64,000 bases of DNA from Providencia alcalifaciens DSM 30120 (GCF_000173415.1 NZ_ABXW01000060.1:1-64000), one strand, 5' to 3'; positions 39,123 through 50,605 are shown, numbered from the stretch's first letter. The notes: generated by a model from the sequence alone, not told the origin. Numbers and translations are program-made.

Positions 39123-40082
39123 CTAATATGGCATGACAGGTAGCGATTCCACATGATGTGCAATGATATCTGCGATTTGCTCTGCTGTTTTCAAAGCTCT
39201 AACCTGAGAGAACAAAACATCGGCTTGTTGATACTCTTTACGCAAATAGCTAAGCCACTGTTTAATACGGGCTGCGTGGTAATGTCCCGTATCACCCTGT
39301 TTTTCTAACTCTGTATATTTAAAGAGTATTTTGCCAACCTGCTCCCAAGGCATCTTCGGGACATTGTGTTTGATAACTCGGCTCAAATTCGGTGTATTTA
39401 AGGCGCCTCGACCAATCATAATTGAATCGCACCCCGTCATTTCCATACACCGTTTAGCACTTTCATAATCCCAGATTTCACCATTCGCAATCACTGGAAT
39501 TGACAATTTTTGGCGAATCTCACCAATGGCCTGCCAGTTAATGCATTCGGCTTTGTAGCCATCTTCTTTTGTACGCCCATGCACTGTTAACTCAGTTGCC
39601 CCAGCTTGTTGCACAGCATCCGCAATTTCATGAGCAAATTGACTACTGTCCCAACCTAATCGAACTTTTACAGAGACCGGTAATTCTTTAGGCACTGCGG
39701 CACGTATCGCTTTAGCGGCATGATAGATAAGGTCGGGTTGCTTCAATAATGTCGCGCCACCGCCACTACCATTCACTGTTTTTGAAGGGCACCCACAATT
39801 GAGATCTACCCCCCAAGAACCGAGCTCTACCGCGCGGTTGGCATTTTCAGCCAACCACTCGGGATACTGACCTAACAACTGCACTCTCACTAATGTTCCC
39901 GAGGGTGTTCGGCTGCCATACTGGAGTTCCGGACATAGCCGATAAAACGTTTTTGCAGGCAGCAATGTATCTACAACTCGTACAAATTCTGTGATGCACA
40001 AGTCGTAGTCATTCACCTCACTCAATAAACGGCGAACCAGAGAATCAAGTACCCCTTCCATCGGAGCGAGCAGTACACGCAT
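39123..40082 (-). CDS. dusC: tRNA-dihydrouridine(16) synthase
   Basis: Flavin enzyme that reduces uridine 16 in tRNA to dihydrouridine with NADPH. 319 residues (E. coli DusC 315). It starts with the FMN-barrel motif [10 protein letters not shown] and keeps [15 protein letters not shown]. The catalytic Cys98 is in [17 protein letters not shown], and KVRLGW, LTVHGRT and ANGEIWD follow. The long C-terminal helical region ([17 protein letters not shown] onward) is DusC-like rather than DusA or DusB. The ATG overlaps the rhlE stop by one base (TAATG), indicating translational coupling with the helicase gene. Confidence 0.94.
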   Translation of the reverse strand: MRVLLAPMEGVLDSLVRRLLSEVNDYDLCITEFVRVVDTLLPAKTFYRLCPELQYGSRTPSGTLVRVQLLGQYPEWLAENANRAVELGSWGVDLNCGCPSKTVNGSGGGATLLKQPDLIYHAAKAIRAAVPKELPVSVKVRLGWDSSQFAHEIADAVQQAGATELTVHGRTKEDGYKAECINWQAIGEIRQKLSIPVIANGEIWDYESAKRCMEMTGCDSIMIGRGALNTPNLSRVIKHNVPKMPWEQVGKILFKYTELEKQGDTGHYHAARIKQWLSYLRKEYQQADVLFSQVRALKTAEQIADIIAHHVESLPVMPY

Positions 40083-41431
40083 TAGCTTTCACTACGCCCT
40101 TGTCTAACACGCTTCTGAGCACTTCTCCATGGAGAACCAGCTGATTCAGATTGGCCTTTACCCGCGCTTGTATTTTGACGACGAGGACGACTATGACCTT
40201 TATTGCTATTACTTCGCTCACCACCACGGTTATCTGGAGAACGACGGTCATTGCGCTGAGAAGGCTTTTGAATCGGCTCAGCTTTGATTGATGGGTTTGG
40301 TTCATACCCTTCAATCGCCATTAATGGAATAGATTTTTTCAGTAACTTTTCAATATCTTTCAGCAACTTAGCCTCATCGATACACACTAAAGAAACCGCC
40401 ATACCCGTTGCTTCCGCGCGCCCAGTACGACCAATACGGTGAACATAATCTTCAGCCACATTAGGCAACTCAAAGTTAACTACATAAGGCAGTTGTTCAA
40501 TATCCAAACCACGGGCAGCGATATCTGTCGCCACGAGTACACGGATATCTCCCGATTTAAAATCAGCTAAAGCGCGAGTACGAGCTCCTTGGCTCTTATT
40601 TCCATGAATTGCCGCTGCTTTTACGCCATCTTTATTTAAATGTTCCGCTAAACGGTTAGCGCCATGCTTAGTACGCGTGAACACCAAGACTTGTTGCCAA
40701 TTCTCGCGCCCAATCATAAATGACAGTAATTCTGCTTTACGATTTTTATCCACTAAATGGACATATTGGGTCACTTGTTCAGACGCAGAGTTACGCGGTG
40801 CCACTTCAATCGATACAGGGTTATTCAGCAATTTACTCGCCAACTGTTTAATCTCATCAGAGAACGTTGCAGAAAACAGAAGGTTTTGGCGCTTTTTCGG
40901 TAATTTAGTGATCACGCGACGAATGTCGTGAATAAAGCCCATATCCAGCATACGGTCAGCTTCATCCAAAACGAAAACTTCGACTTGAGAAAGATCCACT
41001 GCATTTTGGTGCTCCAGATCCAACAAACGACCCGGTGTTGCGATCAGGACATCCACTCCACCACGCAACTTCATCATTTGAGGATTAATGCTCACACCAC
41101 CAAACACAACAAATGAGCGAATTTTCAAATGGCGGCTATATTCTTTTACGTTTTCAGCCACTTGAGCTGCAAGCTCACGAGTTGGAGTTAAAATCAATGC
41201 ACGGATAGGACGGCGGTTATTGCCCCGAGGATTGTCTACCAATTTTTGCAAAATAGGTAAGGTAAAACCGGCTGTTTTACCGGTACCAGTTTGAGCACTG
41301 GCTAATAAGTCTTTACCCGCTAGAACAGCAGGAATAGCTTGTTGTTGAATAGGCGTAGGACTTTCATAGCCTAATTCATTAATGGCACGCAAGATTTCCT
41401 CGTTTAACGCGAGGTCTGAAAAACTAGTCAA
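40082..41431 (-). CDS. rhlE: DEAD-box RNA helicase RhlE
   Basis: ATP-dependent RNA helicase linked to ribosome maturation. The open frame reaches 41515, but no ATG occurs in the N-terminal part. The TTG at 41431 has GGAG eight bases upstream and gives [14 protein letters not shown], in register with E. coli MSFDSLGLS, so 449 residues are proposed. Motifs seen are the Q motif [13 protein letters not shown], Walker A AQTGTGKT at 46-53, [20 protein letters not shown], and in domain 2 HRIGRTGRA. The C-terminal tail is basic and low in complexity (Arg, Ser, Asn, Gly), as in RhlE. Coupled to dusC. Confidence 0.93.
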   Translation of the reverse strand: MTSFSDLALNEEILRAINELGYESPTPIQQQAIPAVLAGKDLLASAQTGTGKTAGFTLPILQKLVDNPRGNNRRPIRALILTPTRELAAQVAENVKEYSRHLKIRSFVVFGGVSINPQMMKLRGGVDVLIATPGRLLDLEHQNAVDLSQVEVFVLDEADRMLDMGFIHDIRRVITKLPKKRQNLLFSATFSDEIKQLASKLLNNPVSIEVAPRNSASEQVTQYVHLVDKNRKAELLSFMIGRENWQQVLVFTRTKHGANRLAEHLNKDGVKAAAIHGNKSQGARTRALADFKSGDIRVLVATDIAARGLDIEQLPYVVNFELPNVAEDYVHRIGRTGRAEATGMAVSLVCIDEAKLLKDIEKLLKKSIPLMAIEGYEPNPSIKAEPIQKPSQRNDRRSPDNRGGERSNSNKGHSRPRRQNTSAGKGQSESAGSPWRSAQKRVRQGRSES

Positions 41432-41613
41432 ATTAATTACTCCGGGCTCCACCGCTTCAATATATTGGGCAGCTCTAGGGGGGAAGGTTTGATATTCAAT
41501 AGAAGAAAAGCGCAAACTGCCATGCGATACCCAAAAATTCTACCATCATTTGACCGCGATAAATATATTAATTTAGATTGATGAATAAACTAATACAAAA
41601 TCTGCTTTATATA

Positions 41614-41623
41614 GTATATATAC
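41614..41623. promoter_or_regulatory. AT palindrome between rhlE and cecR
   Basis: GTATATATAC inside a longer AT-rich dyad in the divergent control region. A TetR-type repressor such as CecR could bind here, but the site is unproven. Confidence 0.35.
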
Positions 41624-41727
41624 GTACACAAAACTAAAGATACATCTGTTTTCATCCTGAATAATGAACAAATGCCAACTAAGAGCATGTTAAAAATTTA
41701 TTTAATTCTGAATCAAAAGGAATGTTT

Positions 41728-42420
41728 ATGAACACAAATTCATCGCCAACATTGCGTGGAGAGAGCGCTAAGCTCCAACTTCTTCTCGCTGCCGCAGACG
41801 TTTATGGAGAACAAGGCATTGATGGGGCTACCACTCGCCAAATTGCCCAAGCATCAGGGCAAAACATCGCTGCAATTTCATATTATTTCGGTTCAAAAGA
41901 AGGGCTTTATCTGGCGGTTGCTCAGCAAATTGCAAACAATATCAAGGAGAGCTTTGAGGAAAGTATTAATAAAATCGATTACTTTATTAGCCAGCCAGCA
42001 GAGTTACAAATTCCTGAAGAAGCACTCGAACTCTTAAAAAACACCATTATTTCTTATAATTTTTTCCAACTTAAAAAAGAAAATCTCAGTTTTTCACGTA
42101 TCCTTGCTCGCGAACAACTCAACCCAACTGAAGCCTATGGTTTAATTCATGAGCAGGCTTTGGGTCCTATCCATTCACGGCTTAACCGCTTAGTTTCTAT
42201 CTATATCGGCGCTGATCCAAACGACTTAGCAACATTAATTCACACTCATGCCATTTTAGGTGAAACACTTTCTTTCCGTATTGCGAGAGAAACACTACTG
42301 AGGCAAACGGGCTGGAAACACATCAATGAGAATGAATTTAAAATTATTAATCAGGTTCTTATTGAACACATCGATATCTTATTATTGGGGTTACGGCATC
42401 GCCAACAATCAGAAAAGTGA
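41728..42420 (+). CDS. cecR: TetR-family regulator CecR
   Basis: Transcriptional repressor of the TetR type; E. coli CecR (YbiH) controls ybhGFSR and rhlE. 230 residues from the ATG at 41728, which is six bases from AAAAGGA; another ATG two codons earlier overlaps that site. The helix-turn-helix lies near residues 24-58 (AADVYGEQGIDGATTRQIAQASGQNIAAISYYFGSKEGLY). The C-terminal DUF1956 ligand domain holds ILAREQLNPTEAYGLIHEQ. Divergent from rhlE and first in line with ybhG, so it probably controls both directions. Confidence 0.93.
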   Translation: MNTNSSPTLRGESAKLQLLLAAADVYGEQGIDGATTRQIAQASGQNIAAISYYFGSKEGLYLAVAQQIANNIKESFEESINKIDYFISQPAELQIPEEALELLKNTIISYNFFQLKKENLSFSRILAREQLNPTEAYGLIHEQALGPIHSRLNRLVSIYIGADPNDLATLIHTHAILGETLSFRIARETLLRQTGWKHINENEFKIINQVLIEHIDILLLGLRHRQQSEK

Positions 42421-42486
42421 TATGATATATAGATAAAACTAAATCATAATCTTGAGTAATGAGTTTACCCGTCACTAAGGTTAGTT

Positions 42487-43479
42487 ATGAACACAAAACG
42501 CCGCACACAAGTTCTTTTACTGATTATTCTGCTGATTGCCGCCATTTCAGGGGGCTATTACTATCAATCGCTTCAGGACAAAACATTCGCTCTATATGGT
42601 AATGTGGATGTGCGTACCGTTAACCTCAGCTTCCGTGTCGGTGGTAAACTCGCCTCTTTAGAGGTTGATGAAGGGGCGCAAGTCAAAGCTGGACAGTTAC
42701 TTGGAAAATTAGATGACGCTCCTTACATCAATGCCTTAAATAAAGCCAAAGGGCTCCGTGACAGTGCCAAAGCACAGTTAGCACTTAAAGAAAAAGGCTA
42801 TCGCACCCAAGAAATCGCCCAAGTTGAAGCTGAAGTTGCCCAGCGCCAAGCTGCTTGGCAATATGCGGACAATTTTTATAAGCGCCAACAGGGCTTAGCT
42901 GCCCAAAAACTGATATCTGCCAATGATCTGGATAATGCTAAAAATAACCGTAATCAAACGCTTGCCGCACTGAAAGCATCCCAAGATAAACTTAATCAAT
43001 ATCAAAGTGGATTTCGCCAAGAAGAGATAGCCGCAGCACGAGGAGAATGGCTACAGGCAGAAGCGGCTGTTGCTCAAGCGGAACTCGACCTTGCCGATAC
43101 TCAGTTACTGGCTCCTTCTGATGGTACTGTATTAACCCGAGCCATCGAGCCAGGTACCATTATAGGCTCCGGTAATACCGTTTTTAGCGTAACCTTAACC
43201 CACCCTGTTTGGGTTCGCGCCTATGTTAGCGAAGCACATTTAGGCGATGCCGTACCCGGTAGTAAAGTTTTGTTATTTACCGATAGCCAACCCAATACGC
43301 CCTATCATGGCACTATTGGCTTTGTTTCCCCCACTGCCGAATTCACGCCAAAAAGCGTACAAACTCCGGATTTACGCACTGATTTAGTGTATCGCTTACG
43401 CATTATTGTCGATGATCCAAATGATAAACTTCGTCAAGGGATGCCCGTTACCGTTCAATTTGCGGCTCCTCAACAGTAG
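42487..43479 (+). CDS. ybhG: HlyD-type membrane fusion protein YbhG
   Basis: Periplasmic adaptor of the YbhFSR ABC exporter, linking the inner membrane to an outer-membrane channel. 330 residues. The N-terminal anchor is [18 protein letters not shown]. The first lipoyl half follows ([45 protein letters not shown]), then a long coiled coil (about 90-190, rich in Ala, Gln and Lys). The second lipoyl half [29 protein letters not shown] and a beta barrel complete it. AAGG precedes the ATG; nine bases to ybhF. Confidence 0.94.
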   Translation: MNTKRRTQVLLLIILLIAAISGGYYYQSLQDKTFALYGNVDVRTVNLSFRVGGKLASLEVDEGAQVKAGQLLGKLDDAPYINALNKAKGLRDSAKAQLALKEKGYRTQEIAQVEAEVAQRQAAWQYADNFYKRQQGLAAQKLISANDLDNAKNNRNQTLAALKASQDKLNQYQSGFRQEEIAAARGEWLQAEAAVAQAELDLADTQLLAPSDGTVLTRAIEPGTIIGSGNTVFSVTLTHPVWVRAYVSEAHLGDAVPGSKVLLFTDSQPNTPYHGTIGFVSPTAEFTPKSVQTPDLRTDLVYRLRIIVDDPNDKLRQGMPVTVQFAAPQQ

Positions 43480-43487
43480 GGCGCATT

Positions 43488-45227
43488 ATGGCTCAGCAAC
43501 ATATCATTTCGTTAAATTGTGTTGAGAAACATTTTGCCGGACTGGATACCCCTGCCGTTGAAAGCTTAACGACTGAAATTCATGGTGGTTCAGTCACCGG
43601 ATTAGTCGGGCCTGATGGCGCAGGCAAAACCACACTGATGCGTATGCTTGCTGGGTTACTTAAGCCAGATTCAGGGCAAATTAGTTTAATGGGGTTAGAT
43701 CCTATCCGAGACAGCATTGAGGTACGAGCTAACCTCGGCTACATGCCGCAAAAATTTGGGTTATATGAAGATTTAACTGTTCAAGAGAACCTTGATTTAT
43801 ATGCAGATCTTCGAGGTGTCGTTGGTGAAGAGCGCCAACAAACCTATCAACAATTACTGACATTCACTAGCCTCGAACCTTTTACTCAGCGTCTTGCTGG
43901 TAAGCTGTCAGGGGGAATGAAACAAAAATTGGGGCTTGCCTGTACTCTATTAGGTAAACCCAAAGTGTTACTTTTGGATGAACCCGGCGTTGGTGTTGAC
44001 CCTATTGCCAGACGAGAACTTTGGCAAATGGTGCACACCTTAGCAGATGAAGGTATGTTGATCCTTTGGAGTACCTCGTATCTGGACGAAGCAGAGCAAT
44101 GCAAAGAAGTCCTTCTGCTCAACGAAGGCAAGCTACTCTATAGCGGAAAACCGGAGCAGCTGACGCAGAAGATGGTGGGTCGTTCATTTTTACTCGAAGT
44201 GCCCGCCACCCAAAAACGTACCATTCTACAAAATGCATTAGTCTTGCCAGAAACCACAGATGGCGTAATTCAAGGGCGTTATATTCGATTAATTTTAAAA
44301 CCCCAAGCCTCTCAACATAGCTTACTTCAAGCGTTGAAAATGGATCATCAAACGCTTATTGAAGCCGAGCCTCGCTTTGAAGATGCCTTTATTGATCTCT
44401 TAGGGGGCGGTCCATCCCATCGTTCCGAACTCGCGGCTATCGTGCCACAAATTCCGCCAGCACCTAATGAAACGGTGATAGAAGCTCGCAATCTAACCAA
44501 AAAATTTGGGGATTTCGCAGCCACTGATACTGTCAATTTCCAAGTCAAACGGGGAGAGATTTTTGGGCTATTGGGACCGAATGGTGCAGGTAAATCTACT
44601 ACGTTTAAAATGATGTGTGGGCTCATGAAACCCACCGATGGGCAAGCATTAGTGCTTGGGATGGATTTAAAAACCAGCTCAAATAAAGCTCGCCAACATC
44701 TCGGGTATATGGCGCAAAAATTTTCCCTCTATGGCAACCTCAAGGTCGGGCAAAACTTAAAATTCTTCTCCGGTGTATACGGTCTACATCATAAACAGCA
44801 AACCACCAAAATGCAGGAAATGATCAACGCCTTTAATTTTACGCCAATTATTAGCCAAATTACCGACTCCTTACCCCTCGGTTATAAACAGCGACTCGCC
44901 CTCGCCTGCTCCTTGATGCATGAGCCAGATATTCTCTTTTTAGATGAACCCACTTCTGGTGTGGACCCGCTAACTCGCCGAGAATTTTGGTTACATATCA
45001 ATGGGATGGTGGATAAAGGTGTGACCGTGATGGTCACAACCCACTTTATGGATGAGGCGGAATACTGTGACCGTATAGGACTCGTTTATCATGGTAAAAT
45101 CATTGCAGCGGGCACACCCGATGAATTGAAGCAGCAAGTTGCTAGCACTAAAAACCCCAATCCTTCCATGGAAGATGCTTTTATTGAATTGATTTTTAAC
45201 TACGATAAACAGCAGGAGGCGCAATGA
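43488..45227 (+). CDS. ybhF: ABC exporter ATPase YbhF (two ATP-binding domains)
   Basis: ATP-binding subunit with both nucleotide-binding domains in one chain of 579 residues. Domain 1 has Walker [10 protein letters not shown] near residue 40, signature [12 protein letters not shown] and [13 protein letters not shown]. Domain 2 has Walker [10 protein letters not shown] near 368, a degenerate signature [12 protein letters not shown] and [12 protein letters not shown]. In domain 1 the usual H-loop His region reads [13 protein letters not shown], lacking the His that domain 2 retains in [12 protein letters not shown], so domain 1 may be catalytically weak. The E. coli YbhFSR exporter is implicated in export of cations and drugs such as tetracycline and cefoperazone. 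Stop overlaps ybhS. Confidence 0.95.
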   Translation: MAQQHIISLNCVEKHFAGLDTPAVESLTTEIHGGSVTGLVGPDGAGKTTLMRMLAGLLKPDSGQISLMGLDPIRDSIEVRANLGYMPQKFGLYEDLTVQENLDLYADLRGVVGEERQQTYQQLLTFTSLEPFTQRLAGKLSGGMKQKLGLACTLLGKPKVLLLDEPGVGVDPIARRELWQMVHTLADEGMLILWSTSYLDEAEQCKEVLLLNEGKLLYSGKPEQLTQKMVGRSFLLEVPATQKRTILQNALVLPETTDGVIQGRYIRLILKPQASQHSLLQALKMDHQTLIEAEPRFEDAFIDLLGGGPSHRSELAAIVPQIPPAPNETVIEARNLTKKFGDFAATDTVNFQVKRGEIFGLLGPNGAGKSTTFKMMCGLMKPTDGQALVLGMDLKTSSNKARQHLGYMAQKFSLYGNLKVGQNLKFFSGVYGLHHKQQTTKMQEMINAFNFTPIISQITDSLPLGYKQRLALACSLMHEPDILFLDEPTSGVDPLTRREFWLHINGMVDKGVTVMVTTHFMDEAEYCDRIGLVYHGKIIAAGTPDELKQQVASTKNPNPSMEDAFIELIFNYDKQQEAQ

Positions 45228-46363
45228 GTACTACCGCTTCAGATTTTTCATGGCGTCGGCTAAAAGCACTCTGCTGGAAAGAGAGCAAACAGATTGTTCG
45301 TGATCCCAGCAGCGCATTGATAGCCATTGTTATCCCGCTGATGCTGCTGTTTATTTTTGGTTATGGAATTAATCTCGACTCCAGTAAATTACGCGTTGGT
45401 ATCTTGATGGATCAACAAAGCCAACCCGCTCGTGAATTAGTGGATGCCTTTACAGGGTCGCCTTTTATTGATGCCACCATCAGTGATAACCGCAACTTAT
45501 TGATTAATAAAATGCAGGCCGGAGAAATTCGCGGCATCGTGGTGATCCCCGTTAATTTTGCAGAGCAACTTTTGCGTCCCGATGGACATGCGGCAATTCA
45601 AGTGATTACCGATGGGAGCGAACCCAATACTGCCAATTTTGTTCAAGCCTATACCAAAGGGGTATGGCATACATGGCTTATCCAACAAGGTGAAAATCAA
45701 GGATACCCAACTGACCCACTGATCGAACTTAATATGCGCTATTGGTTTAATGAAGCGGCATTAAGCCAGCATTTTATTATTCCAGGCGCAATTAGTATTA
45801 TCATGACTGTTGTCGGTGCGATATTAACGTCATTGGTTATTGCTCGAGAATGGGAGCGCGGTACGATGGAAGCGCTGCTTTCCACCCAAATTACCCGCAC
45901 TGAGTTACTACTTTCTAAATTATTGCCTTACCAGCTTCTCGGCTCCTTTGTCATGGTGCTGTGTATGCTGGTGACAACCTTGATATTGGATATTCCGTAT
46001 CGTGGCTCTTTATTAATTTTATTTGTGATCACCAGCTTATATTTAGCAACCGCGTTAGGCATGGGATTACTCATTTCTACTATTACTCGCAATCAATTTA
46101 ATGCGGCAATGGTGGCACTAAATGCCGCGTTCTTACCTGCGATTATGCTTTCTGGATTTATTTTCGAAATCGATAGTATGCCGGTATTTATTCAAGTCGT
46201 GACCTATTTCATTCCGGCTCGCTACTTTGTGAGTAGCCTGCAAACCTTGTTTTTAGCGGGGGATATCTACTTGGTATTATTGACTGATTTCTTACTGCTG
46301 ATTGCCTCAGCCATATTATTCATCGGCTTAACGGCGTTGAAAACGCGTCGTCGTTTGGATTGA
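45224..46363 (+). CDS. ybhS: ABC-2 type permease YbhS
   Basis: Inner-membrane permease with six spans and a large periplasmic loop between the first two (about residues 45-180). 379 residues. The N-terminus has [35 protein letters not shown]. The ABC-2 domain reads [36 protein letters not shown] and later [28 protein letters not shown]. Its ATG overlaps the ybhF stop (ATGA); ybhR follows after seven bases. It pairs with YbhR to make the membrane pore. Confidence 0.95.
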   Translation: MSTTASDFSWRRLKALCWKESKQIVRDPSSALIAIVIPLMLLFIFGYGINLDSSKLRVGILMDQQSQPARELVDAFTGSPFIDATISDNRNLLINKMQAGEIRGIVVIPVNFAEQLLRPDGHAAIQVITDGSEPNTANFVQAYTKGVWHTWLIQQGENQGYPTDPLIELNMRYWFNEAALSQHFIIPGAISIIMTVVGAILTSLVIAREWERGTMEALLSTQITRTELLLSKLLPYQLLGSFVMVLCMLVTTLILDIPYRGSLLILFVITSLYLATALGMGLLISTITRNQFNAAMVALNAAFLPAIMLSGFIFEIDSMPVFIQVVTYFIPARYFVSSLQTLFLAGDIYLVLLTDFLLLIASAILFIGLTALKTRRRLD

Positions 46364-46370
46364 GGTTCCT

Positions 46371-47477
46371 ATGTTTTATCGCCTTTACACCTTAATTATG
46401 AAAGAGTTGCAATCGTTATTGCAGGAAAAACAGACACGTATTATTTTGATCATGCCTGTCATTTTCCAGATGATTCTCTTTCCGCTGGCAGCAACCTTAG
46501 AAGTCACGAATACCACCATTGCCATTTTTGACCAAGATAGCGGTGAGCACTCTATTGAACTCACCCAACGGCTAGCCAAAGCGAGTGCATTTTCTCATGT
46601 TCTTTTGCTAAAAAATGAAGCGGAGATCCGCGATACGATCAATAACCGTAAAGCCCTATTGGTCGTCCGTTTTAATCAAAATTTCAGTGCAGATATTGCC
46701 AGTCATCACACCGCCAATATGATGCTACTACTCGATGGTCGAAACTCAAATAGCGCGCAAATTGCCGCGAACTATATTGAGCAAATCGTCACGCAATACC
46801 AGCAGGAGCTCACGCAAACACAGCTGAAGCCCAATAATAGTGAGCTGATAGTCCGCAATTGGTATAACCCAAATCTAGATTATAAATGGTTTATCGTGCC
46901 ATCGTTGGTCGCGCTGATTACGACGATTGGGGTTCTTATCGTAACCTCGCTGTCAATTGCGAGAGAGCGTGAACAAGGTACTCTAGATCAATTATTGGTT
47001 TCCCCTCTCACGACATGGCAAATCTTTATTGGTAAGGCAATCCCGGCTTTAGTCGTTGCCACCGCACAAGCTACCTTAGTGTTAGTGATTGGGATCTTTT
47101 GCTATAAAATCCCGTTTGCTGGTTCACTATTACTGTTCTACGGTACGATGATCTTTTATGGCTTATCGCTGGTGGGGTTTGGTTTGTTGATCTCTGCATT
47201 ATGTTCGACACAGCAGCAAGCGTTCATCGGGGTATTTGTGTTTATGATGCCAGCAGTGCTGCTATCTGGTTATATCTCACCTGTCGAGAATATGCCTGTT
47301 TGGCTGCAAGACATTACATGGATTAACCCGATTCGCCATTTCACGGATATTACCAAGCAGATCTACCTCAAAGATGCCGACTTCTCGGTGATATTTCATA
47401 GCCTATGGCCACTTCTGATTATTTTCCTAGTCACCAGTACCCTAGCCTATTATCTATTTCGCAAAAAAATCGCGTAA
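46371..47477 (+). CDS. ybhR: ABC-2 type permease YbhR
   Basis: Second permease of the YbhFSR exporter, 368 residues, paralogous to YbhS. The same plan is seen: N-terminal span at [17 protein letters not shown], a periplasmic domain, then five spans. Conserved text includes [33 protein letters not shown] and [28 protein letters not shown]. Last gene of cecR-ybhGFSR, followed by a strong hairpin. Confidence 0.95.
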   Translation: MFYRLYTLIMKELQSLLQEKQTRIILIMPVIFQMILFPLAATLEVTNTTIAIFDQDSGEHSIELTQRLAKASAFSHVLLLKNEAEIRDTINNRKALLVVRFNQNFSADIASHHTANMMLLLDGRNSNSAQIAANYIEQIVTQYQQELTQTQLKPNNSELIVRNWYNPNLDYKWFIVPSLVALITTIGVLIVTSLSIAREREQGTLDQLLVSPLTTWQIFIGKAIPALVVATAQATLVLVIGIFCYKIPFAGSLLLFYGTMIFYGLSLVGFGLLISALCSTQQQAFIGVFVFMMPAVLLSGYISPVENMPVWLQDITWINPIRHFTDITKQIYLKDADFSVIFHSLWPLLIIFLVTSTLAYYLFRKKIA

Positions 47478-47498
47478 TAACCAGATAGAAGCCATAAA

Positions 47499-47531
47499 AA
47501 ACCCCGCAACAACTGAGTTATTGCGGGGTTT
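47499..47531. terminator. Bidirectional terminator between ybhR and ybhL
   Basis: AACCCCGCAA pairs with TTGCGGGGTT. On the minus strand six Ts follow, on the plus strand three. Confidence 0.88.
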
Positions 47532-47557
47532 CGTGTTTCAATCTGTTCAACTAACGA

Positions 47558-48265
47558 TTAACGGCGATCACCAAAAATACGCAGTAACATTAAGAACAGG
47601 TTGATGAAGTCTAAGTACAGAGATAACGCACCCATAATTGAGTATTTACGCATATTTTCTCTGTCATCTTGGTTGATCTGCTCACCCATTTCTTTCAGTT
47701 TTTGAGTGTCATATGCTGTTAATGCAGCAAACAGTAACACCCCACCGTAAGTGATGACCCAGTACATCATTGAGCTTTGCAGCCAGATGTTAACCAGTGA
47801 AGCTACAACTAAACCAATCAGTGCCATAAACAGGAAGTTACCCATTCCTGTTAAGCTACGCTTCGTGGTGTAACCAAAGAAGCTCAGTGCACCAAACATA
47901 ACGGCGGTAATGATAAAGGTACCTACAACAGATTCACCAGTATAAACCGCTAAAATCACAGAGATAGTGAGACCCGTTAGCAATGCGTACAGCATAAACA
48001 TACCTGTCGCAATCGCACCGCTCATTTTAGGCAGTAAAAAAGACAACCCCATCACTAAACCAAGTTCAGCGATGATCATGCCGAAAAATAGCACTTTATT
48101 TGTAGCGATAGTAAAAAACAGGCCGCTGCTTAAGGAATACCAAGCAACAAAAGCCGTGAGCAATAATCCAACTGTCATCCAACCGTAGACTTGGGACATA
48201 AATGCCTGAACGCCAGTGCTGGCATTCTGGACAAGAGAATCATTACGTTGATCAAATTGACCCAT
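47558..48265 (-). CDS. ybhL: Bax inhibitor-1 family membrane protein YbhL
   Basis: Seven-span inner-membrane protein of the BI-1/TMBIM family; relatives act as pH-sensitive calcium leak channels, but the bacterial role is unclear. 235 residues (E. coli YbhL 234). Conserved features are VYGWMTVGLLLTAFVAW, FGYTTKRSLTGMGNFLFMALIGLVVASLVN, and the final LTAYDTQKLKEMGEQ followed by YSIMGALSLYLDFINLFLMLLRIFGDRR. The paired aspartates of the family's last spans (AYD and YLD) are present. Confidence 0.94.
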   Translation of the reverse strand: MGQFDQRNDSLVQNASTGVQAFMSQVYGWMTVGLLLTAFVAWYSLSSGLFFTIATNKVLFFGMIIAELGLVMGLSFLLPKMSGAIATGMFMLYALLTGLTISVILAVYTGESVVGTFIITAVMFGALSFFGYTTKRSLTGMGNFLFMALIGLVVASLVNIWLQSSMMYWVITYGGVLLFAALTAYDTQKLKEMGEQINQDDRENMRKYSIMGALSLYLDFINLFLMLLRIFGDRR

Positions 48266-48418
48266 GATGGTTACCCTTCCATTTTAAGTAAAATCGACCC
48301 AGCAAAACCACCAACAGAGTAATCCTTACTGTGATCGGACAAATTTGTTCCAAAGTTTATCACAATATTTTGACATTACCATTCGGCTTATTCGCATTTT
48401 CCGCATAACTATTTTGGA

Positions 48419-48871
48419 TTACCAGCGGTTTGCTGATGCTTCATCACTCTCTTTAGCTTCAACCCAACGCTCGTTATCGGGAAGAGACTCTTTCTTCCAA
48501 AATGGTGCTTTCGTTTTTAGGTAGTCCATGATGAATTCAGCCGCTTGGAATGCGGCATTACGGTGTGCACTTGTCACCCCGACAAACACGATTTCTTCGC
48601 CCGGTTGTAAAATGCCGATACGATGAATAACACTGACTCGCTGTAATGGCCAACGCTCTCTAGATTGCATCACTATGTCAGATAATGCTTTTTCTGTCAT
48701 ACCGGGGTAGTGCTCAAGCGTAAGAGCGGCAACGCTATCCCCTAAATTATGATTACGTACTTTTCCGGTAAACGTGACAACCGCGCCATCACTATCACAT
48801 TGAGCTAGCCATGAATATTGCTCGCCCACACTGAAATTTTCGGTTTGTACTGCAATATGGGTGTTATTCAT
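48419..48871 (-). CDS. moaE: Molybdopterin synthase large subunit MoaE
   Basis: Catalytic subunit of molybdopterin synthase, which adds two sulfurs from MoaD thiocarboxylate to precursor Z. 150 residues. Motifs seen are GAVVTFTGKVRNHNLGDSVAALTLEHYPGMTEK, VIHRIGILQPGEEIVFVGVTSAHRNAAFQAAEFIMDYLK, and KAPFWKKE with the active-site lysines. Two bases after moaD. Last gene of moaACDE. Confidence 0.96.
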   Translation of the reverse strand: MNNTHIAVQTENFSVGEQYSWLAQCDSDGAVVTFTGKVRNHNLGDSVAALTLEHYPGMTEKALSDIVMQSRERWPLQRVSVIHRIGILQPGEEIVFVGVTSAHRNAAFQAAEFIMDYLKTKAPFWKKESLPDNERWVEAKESDEASANRW

Positions 48872-48873
48872 GC

Positions 48874-49119
48874 TTAGCCTCCAGTGACAGGCGGGAAAAA
48901 GGCGACTTCATCACCAGCCGTGAGCGGGTGGTCAGCTGAAACAAACGATTGATTAACAGCGGCTAACAATTTGCCATCTTCCAGTGCCAGAGCCCAACGT
49001 TCGCCCTTTTGTGATAATGCTTGGCGCAGTGCTTCAACGGTTGGGTAATCTGCGGATAACACTAAACGGTCAGTACCAACTAACTCGCGAACTTGAGCAA
49101 AAAAGAGGACAGTAATCAT
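48874..49119 (-). CDS. moaD: Molybdopterin synthase sulfur carrier MoaD
   Basis: Ubiquitin-fold sulfur carrier. 81 residues ending in the obligatory Gly-Gly (FFPPVTGG), which MoeB adenylates and a sulfurtransferase converts to thiocarboxylate. The N-terminus [17 protein letters not shown] is typical. Its start overlaps the end of moaC by four bases. Confidence 0.96.
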   Translation of the reverse strand: MITVLFFAQVRELVGTDRLVLSADYPTVEALRQALSQKGERWALALEDGKLLAAVNQSFVSADHPLTAGDEVAFFPPVTGG

Positions 49120-49595
49120 ACTTCCACCTTAAAATGACCTGATTTTCCACCGGTTTTTTCTAATAAACGTACCGGACCAATCACCATATCTTTTTGCACC
49201 GCTTTGCACATGTCATAGATGGTTAACGCAGCAACTGATGCCGCCGTCAAAGCCTCCATTTCTACCCCTGTTTTCCCTGTTAGACGACAACAGGTTTCGA
49301 TGCGTACACGATTATGCTCTGGTTCCGCTTCAAGAGTGACTTCAACTTTTGTCAGTAACAAAGGGTGACACAGTGGGATTAACTGCCATGTGTTTTTTGC
49401 TGCTTGGATCCCTGCAATACGTGCTGTTGCGAACACATCACCTTTATGGTGACTACCCTCCACAATCATCGCTAATGTTTCTGGGTTCATGGTCACAAAC
49501 GCTTCTGCGCGCGCTTCTCGGACAGTTTCAGCTTTTGCTGATACATCAACCATATGCGCCTCGCCCGACGCATTAAGGTGGGTCAGTTGGGACAT
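49116..49595 (-). CDS. moaC: Cyclic pyranopterin monophosphate synthase MoaC
   Basis: With MoaA, makes cyclic pyranopterin monophosphate from GTP. 159 residues. The family signatures are [20 protein letters not shown] at the start, [24 protein letters not shown] with the active-site His-Pro, [23 protein letters not shown], and the Lys pair in KTGGKSGH. Directly follows moaA: the moaB gene found between them in E. coli is missing here. Confidence 0.97.
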   Translation of the reverse strand: MSQLTHLNASGEAHMVDVSAKAETVREARAEAFVTMNPETLAMIVEGSHHKGDVFATARIAGIQAAKNTWQLIPLCHPLLLTKVEVTLEAEPEHNRVRIETCCRLTGKTGVEMEALTAASVAALTIYDMCKAVQKDMVIGPVRLLEKTGGKSGHFKVEV

Positions 49596-49621
49596 AATTA
49601 CTCCTGAAAATCAAAAAATTA

Positions 49622-50602
49622 TTAACCGCCAATAACGGAAAGATTTGGGGTGATCCCGCTGTCGCCTTGGTGAAGAAAATGGGTTTCGCGCTTAGACATT
49701 AAACCACTTTGGATGCGCGCTTTCAGGGCTTCATTCTGGTTTTCATCACCCAGTAAATCACGCAATGGAATCCCATTTTCACCAAATAAGCACAGATGCA
49801 GATTGCCCAAAGAAGAAACTCTTAAACGGTTACAACTTTGGCAGAAATCCTTCTCATACGGCATGATCAGCCCGATTTCCCCTTGATAGTCAGGGTGGCT
49901 AAAGACTTGGGCGGGACCATCACTACGAGAACGAGGCTGCATATACCAACCTTCTGCAATAAGACGATCACGAACGGTTTCACCAGACACATGGTAACGT
50001 TGGAATAGACTGCTCCCTTCCCCGGTCTCCATGAGTTCAATAAAACGTAATTGAATTGGACGATGTTTGATCCAATTTAAGAATGACTTGAGGGCGATAT
50101 CATTGACATTTTTCATCAAGACCGCGTTGACTTTGACTTTGTCAAAACCGGCATCAAATGCAGCATCGATACCTTTCATCACTTGGAAGAATTTGTCTTG
50201 TCCAGTGATCGCTGCAAATTGGCGAGGATCAAGGCTATCAACACTCACATTCACCGCATTTAAACCCGCATCACGCCATGCTTGCACATCTCTCGCCATG
50301 CGATAGCCATTGGTTGTTACCGCGATTTTTTTGATCGAATCATTTTCTTTAATCGCCGCAATAATGTCAGTGAAATCTTTACGCATTGTGGGCTCGCCAC
50401 CAGTAATACGCACTTTTTCTGTGCCAAGTTCGGCAAAAGCGCGGCTCACTCGACGAATTTCATCCAGTGTTAAGAATTCGTGGCGACCACTTGGTTTGTA
50501 ACCATCAGGCAGGCAATATGTGCAACGGAAGTTGCAAACATCGGTTATAGATAAACGAAGATAGTAAAATTTTCGGTCAAATTGATCGACAAGTTGCTGC
50601 AT
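49622..50602 (-). CDS. moaA: GTP 3',8-cyclase MoaA
   Basis: Radical SAM enzyme that starts molybdenum cofactor synthesis from GTP. 326 residues from the ATG at 50602, which has AAAGGTG upstream; a longer frame reaching 50650 is inside the structured leader. The N-terminal radical SAM cluster motif is CNFRCTYC. The C-terminal second cluster ligands are in [21 protein letters not shown], and the chain ends with the conserved Gly-Gly. RITGGEP is the SAM-binding GGE. First gene of moaACDE, behind a Moco-type RNA leader. Confidence 0.96.
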   Translation of the reverse strand: MQQLVDQFDRKFYYLRLSITDVCNFRCTYCLPDGYKPSGRHEFLTLDEIRRVSRAFAELGTEKVRITGGEPTMRKDFTDIIAAIKENDSIKKIAVTTNGYRMARDVQAWRDAGLNAVNVSVDSLDPRQFAAITGQDKFFQVMKGIDAAFDAGFDKVKVNAVLMKNVNDIALKSFLNWIKHRPIQLRFIELMETGEGSSLFQRYHVSGETVRDRLIAEGWYMQPRSRSDGPAQVFSHPDYQGEIGLIMPYEKDFCQSCNRLRVSSLGNLHLCLFGENGIPLRDLLGDENQNEALKARIQSGLMSKRETHFLHQGDSGITPNLSVIGG

Positions 50603-50605
50603 ATT

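Noticed and set aside
40045-40314. 89-codon frame inside the 3' part of rhlE, same strand
   Set aside because: Shadow of the low-complexity basic tail of rhlE; its Val/Ala-rich translation arises from the repeat-like codons.
41432-41515. N-terminal extension of RhlE by 28 residues
   Set aside because: Begins at a TTG without ribosome site and has no counterpart in RhlE proteins.
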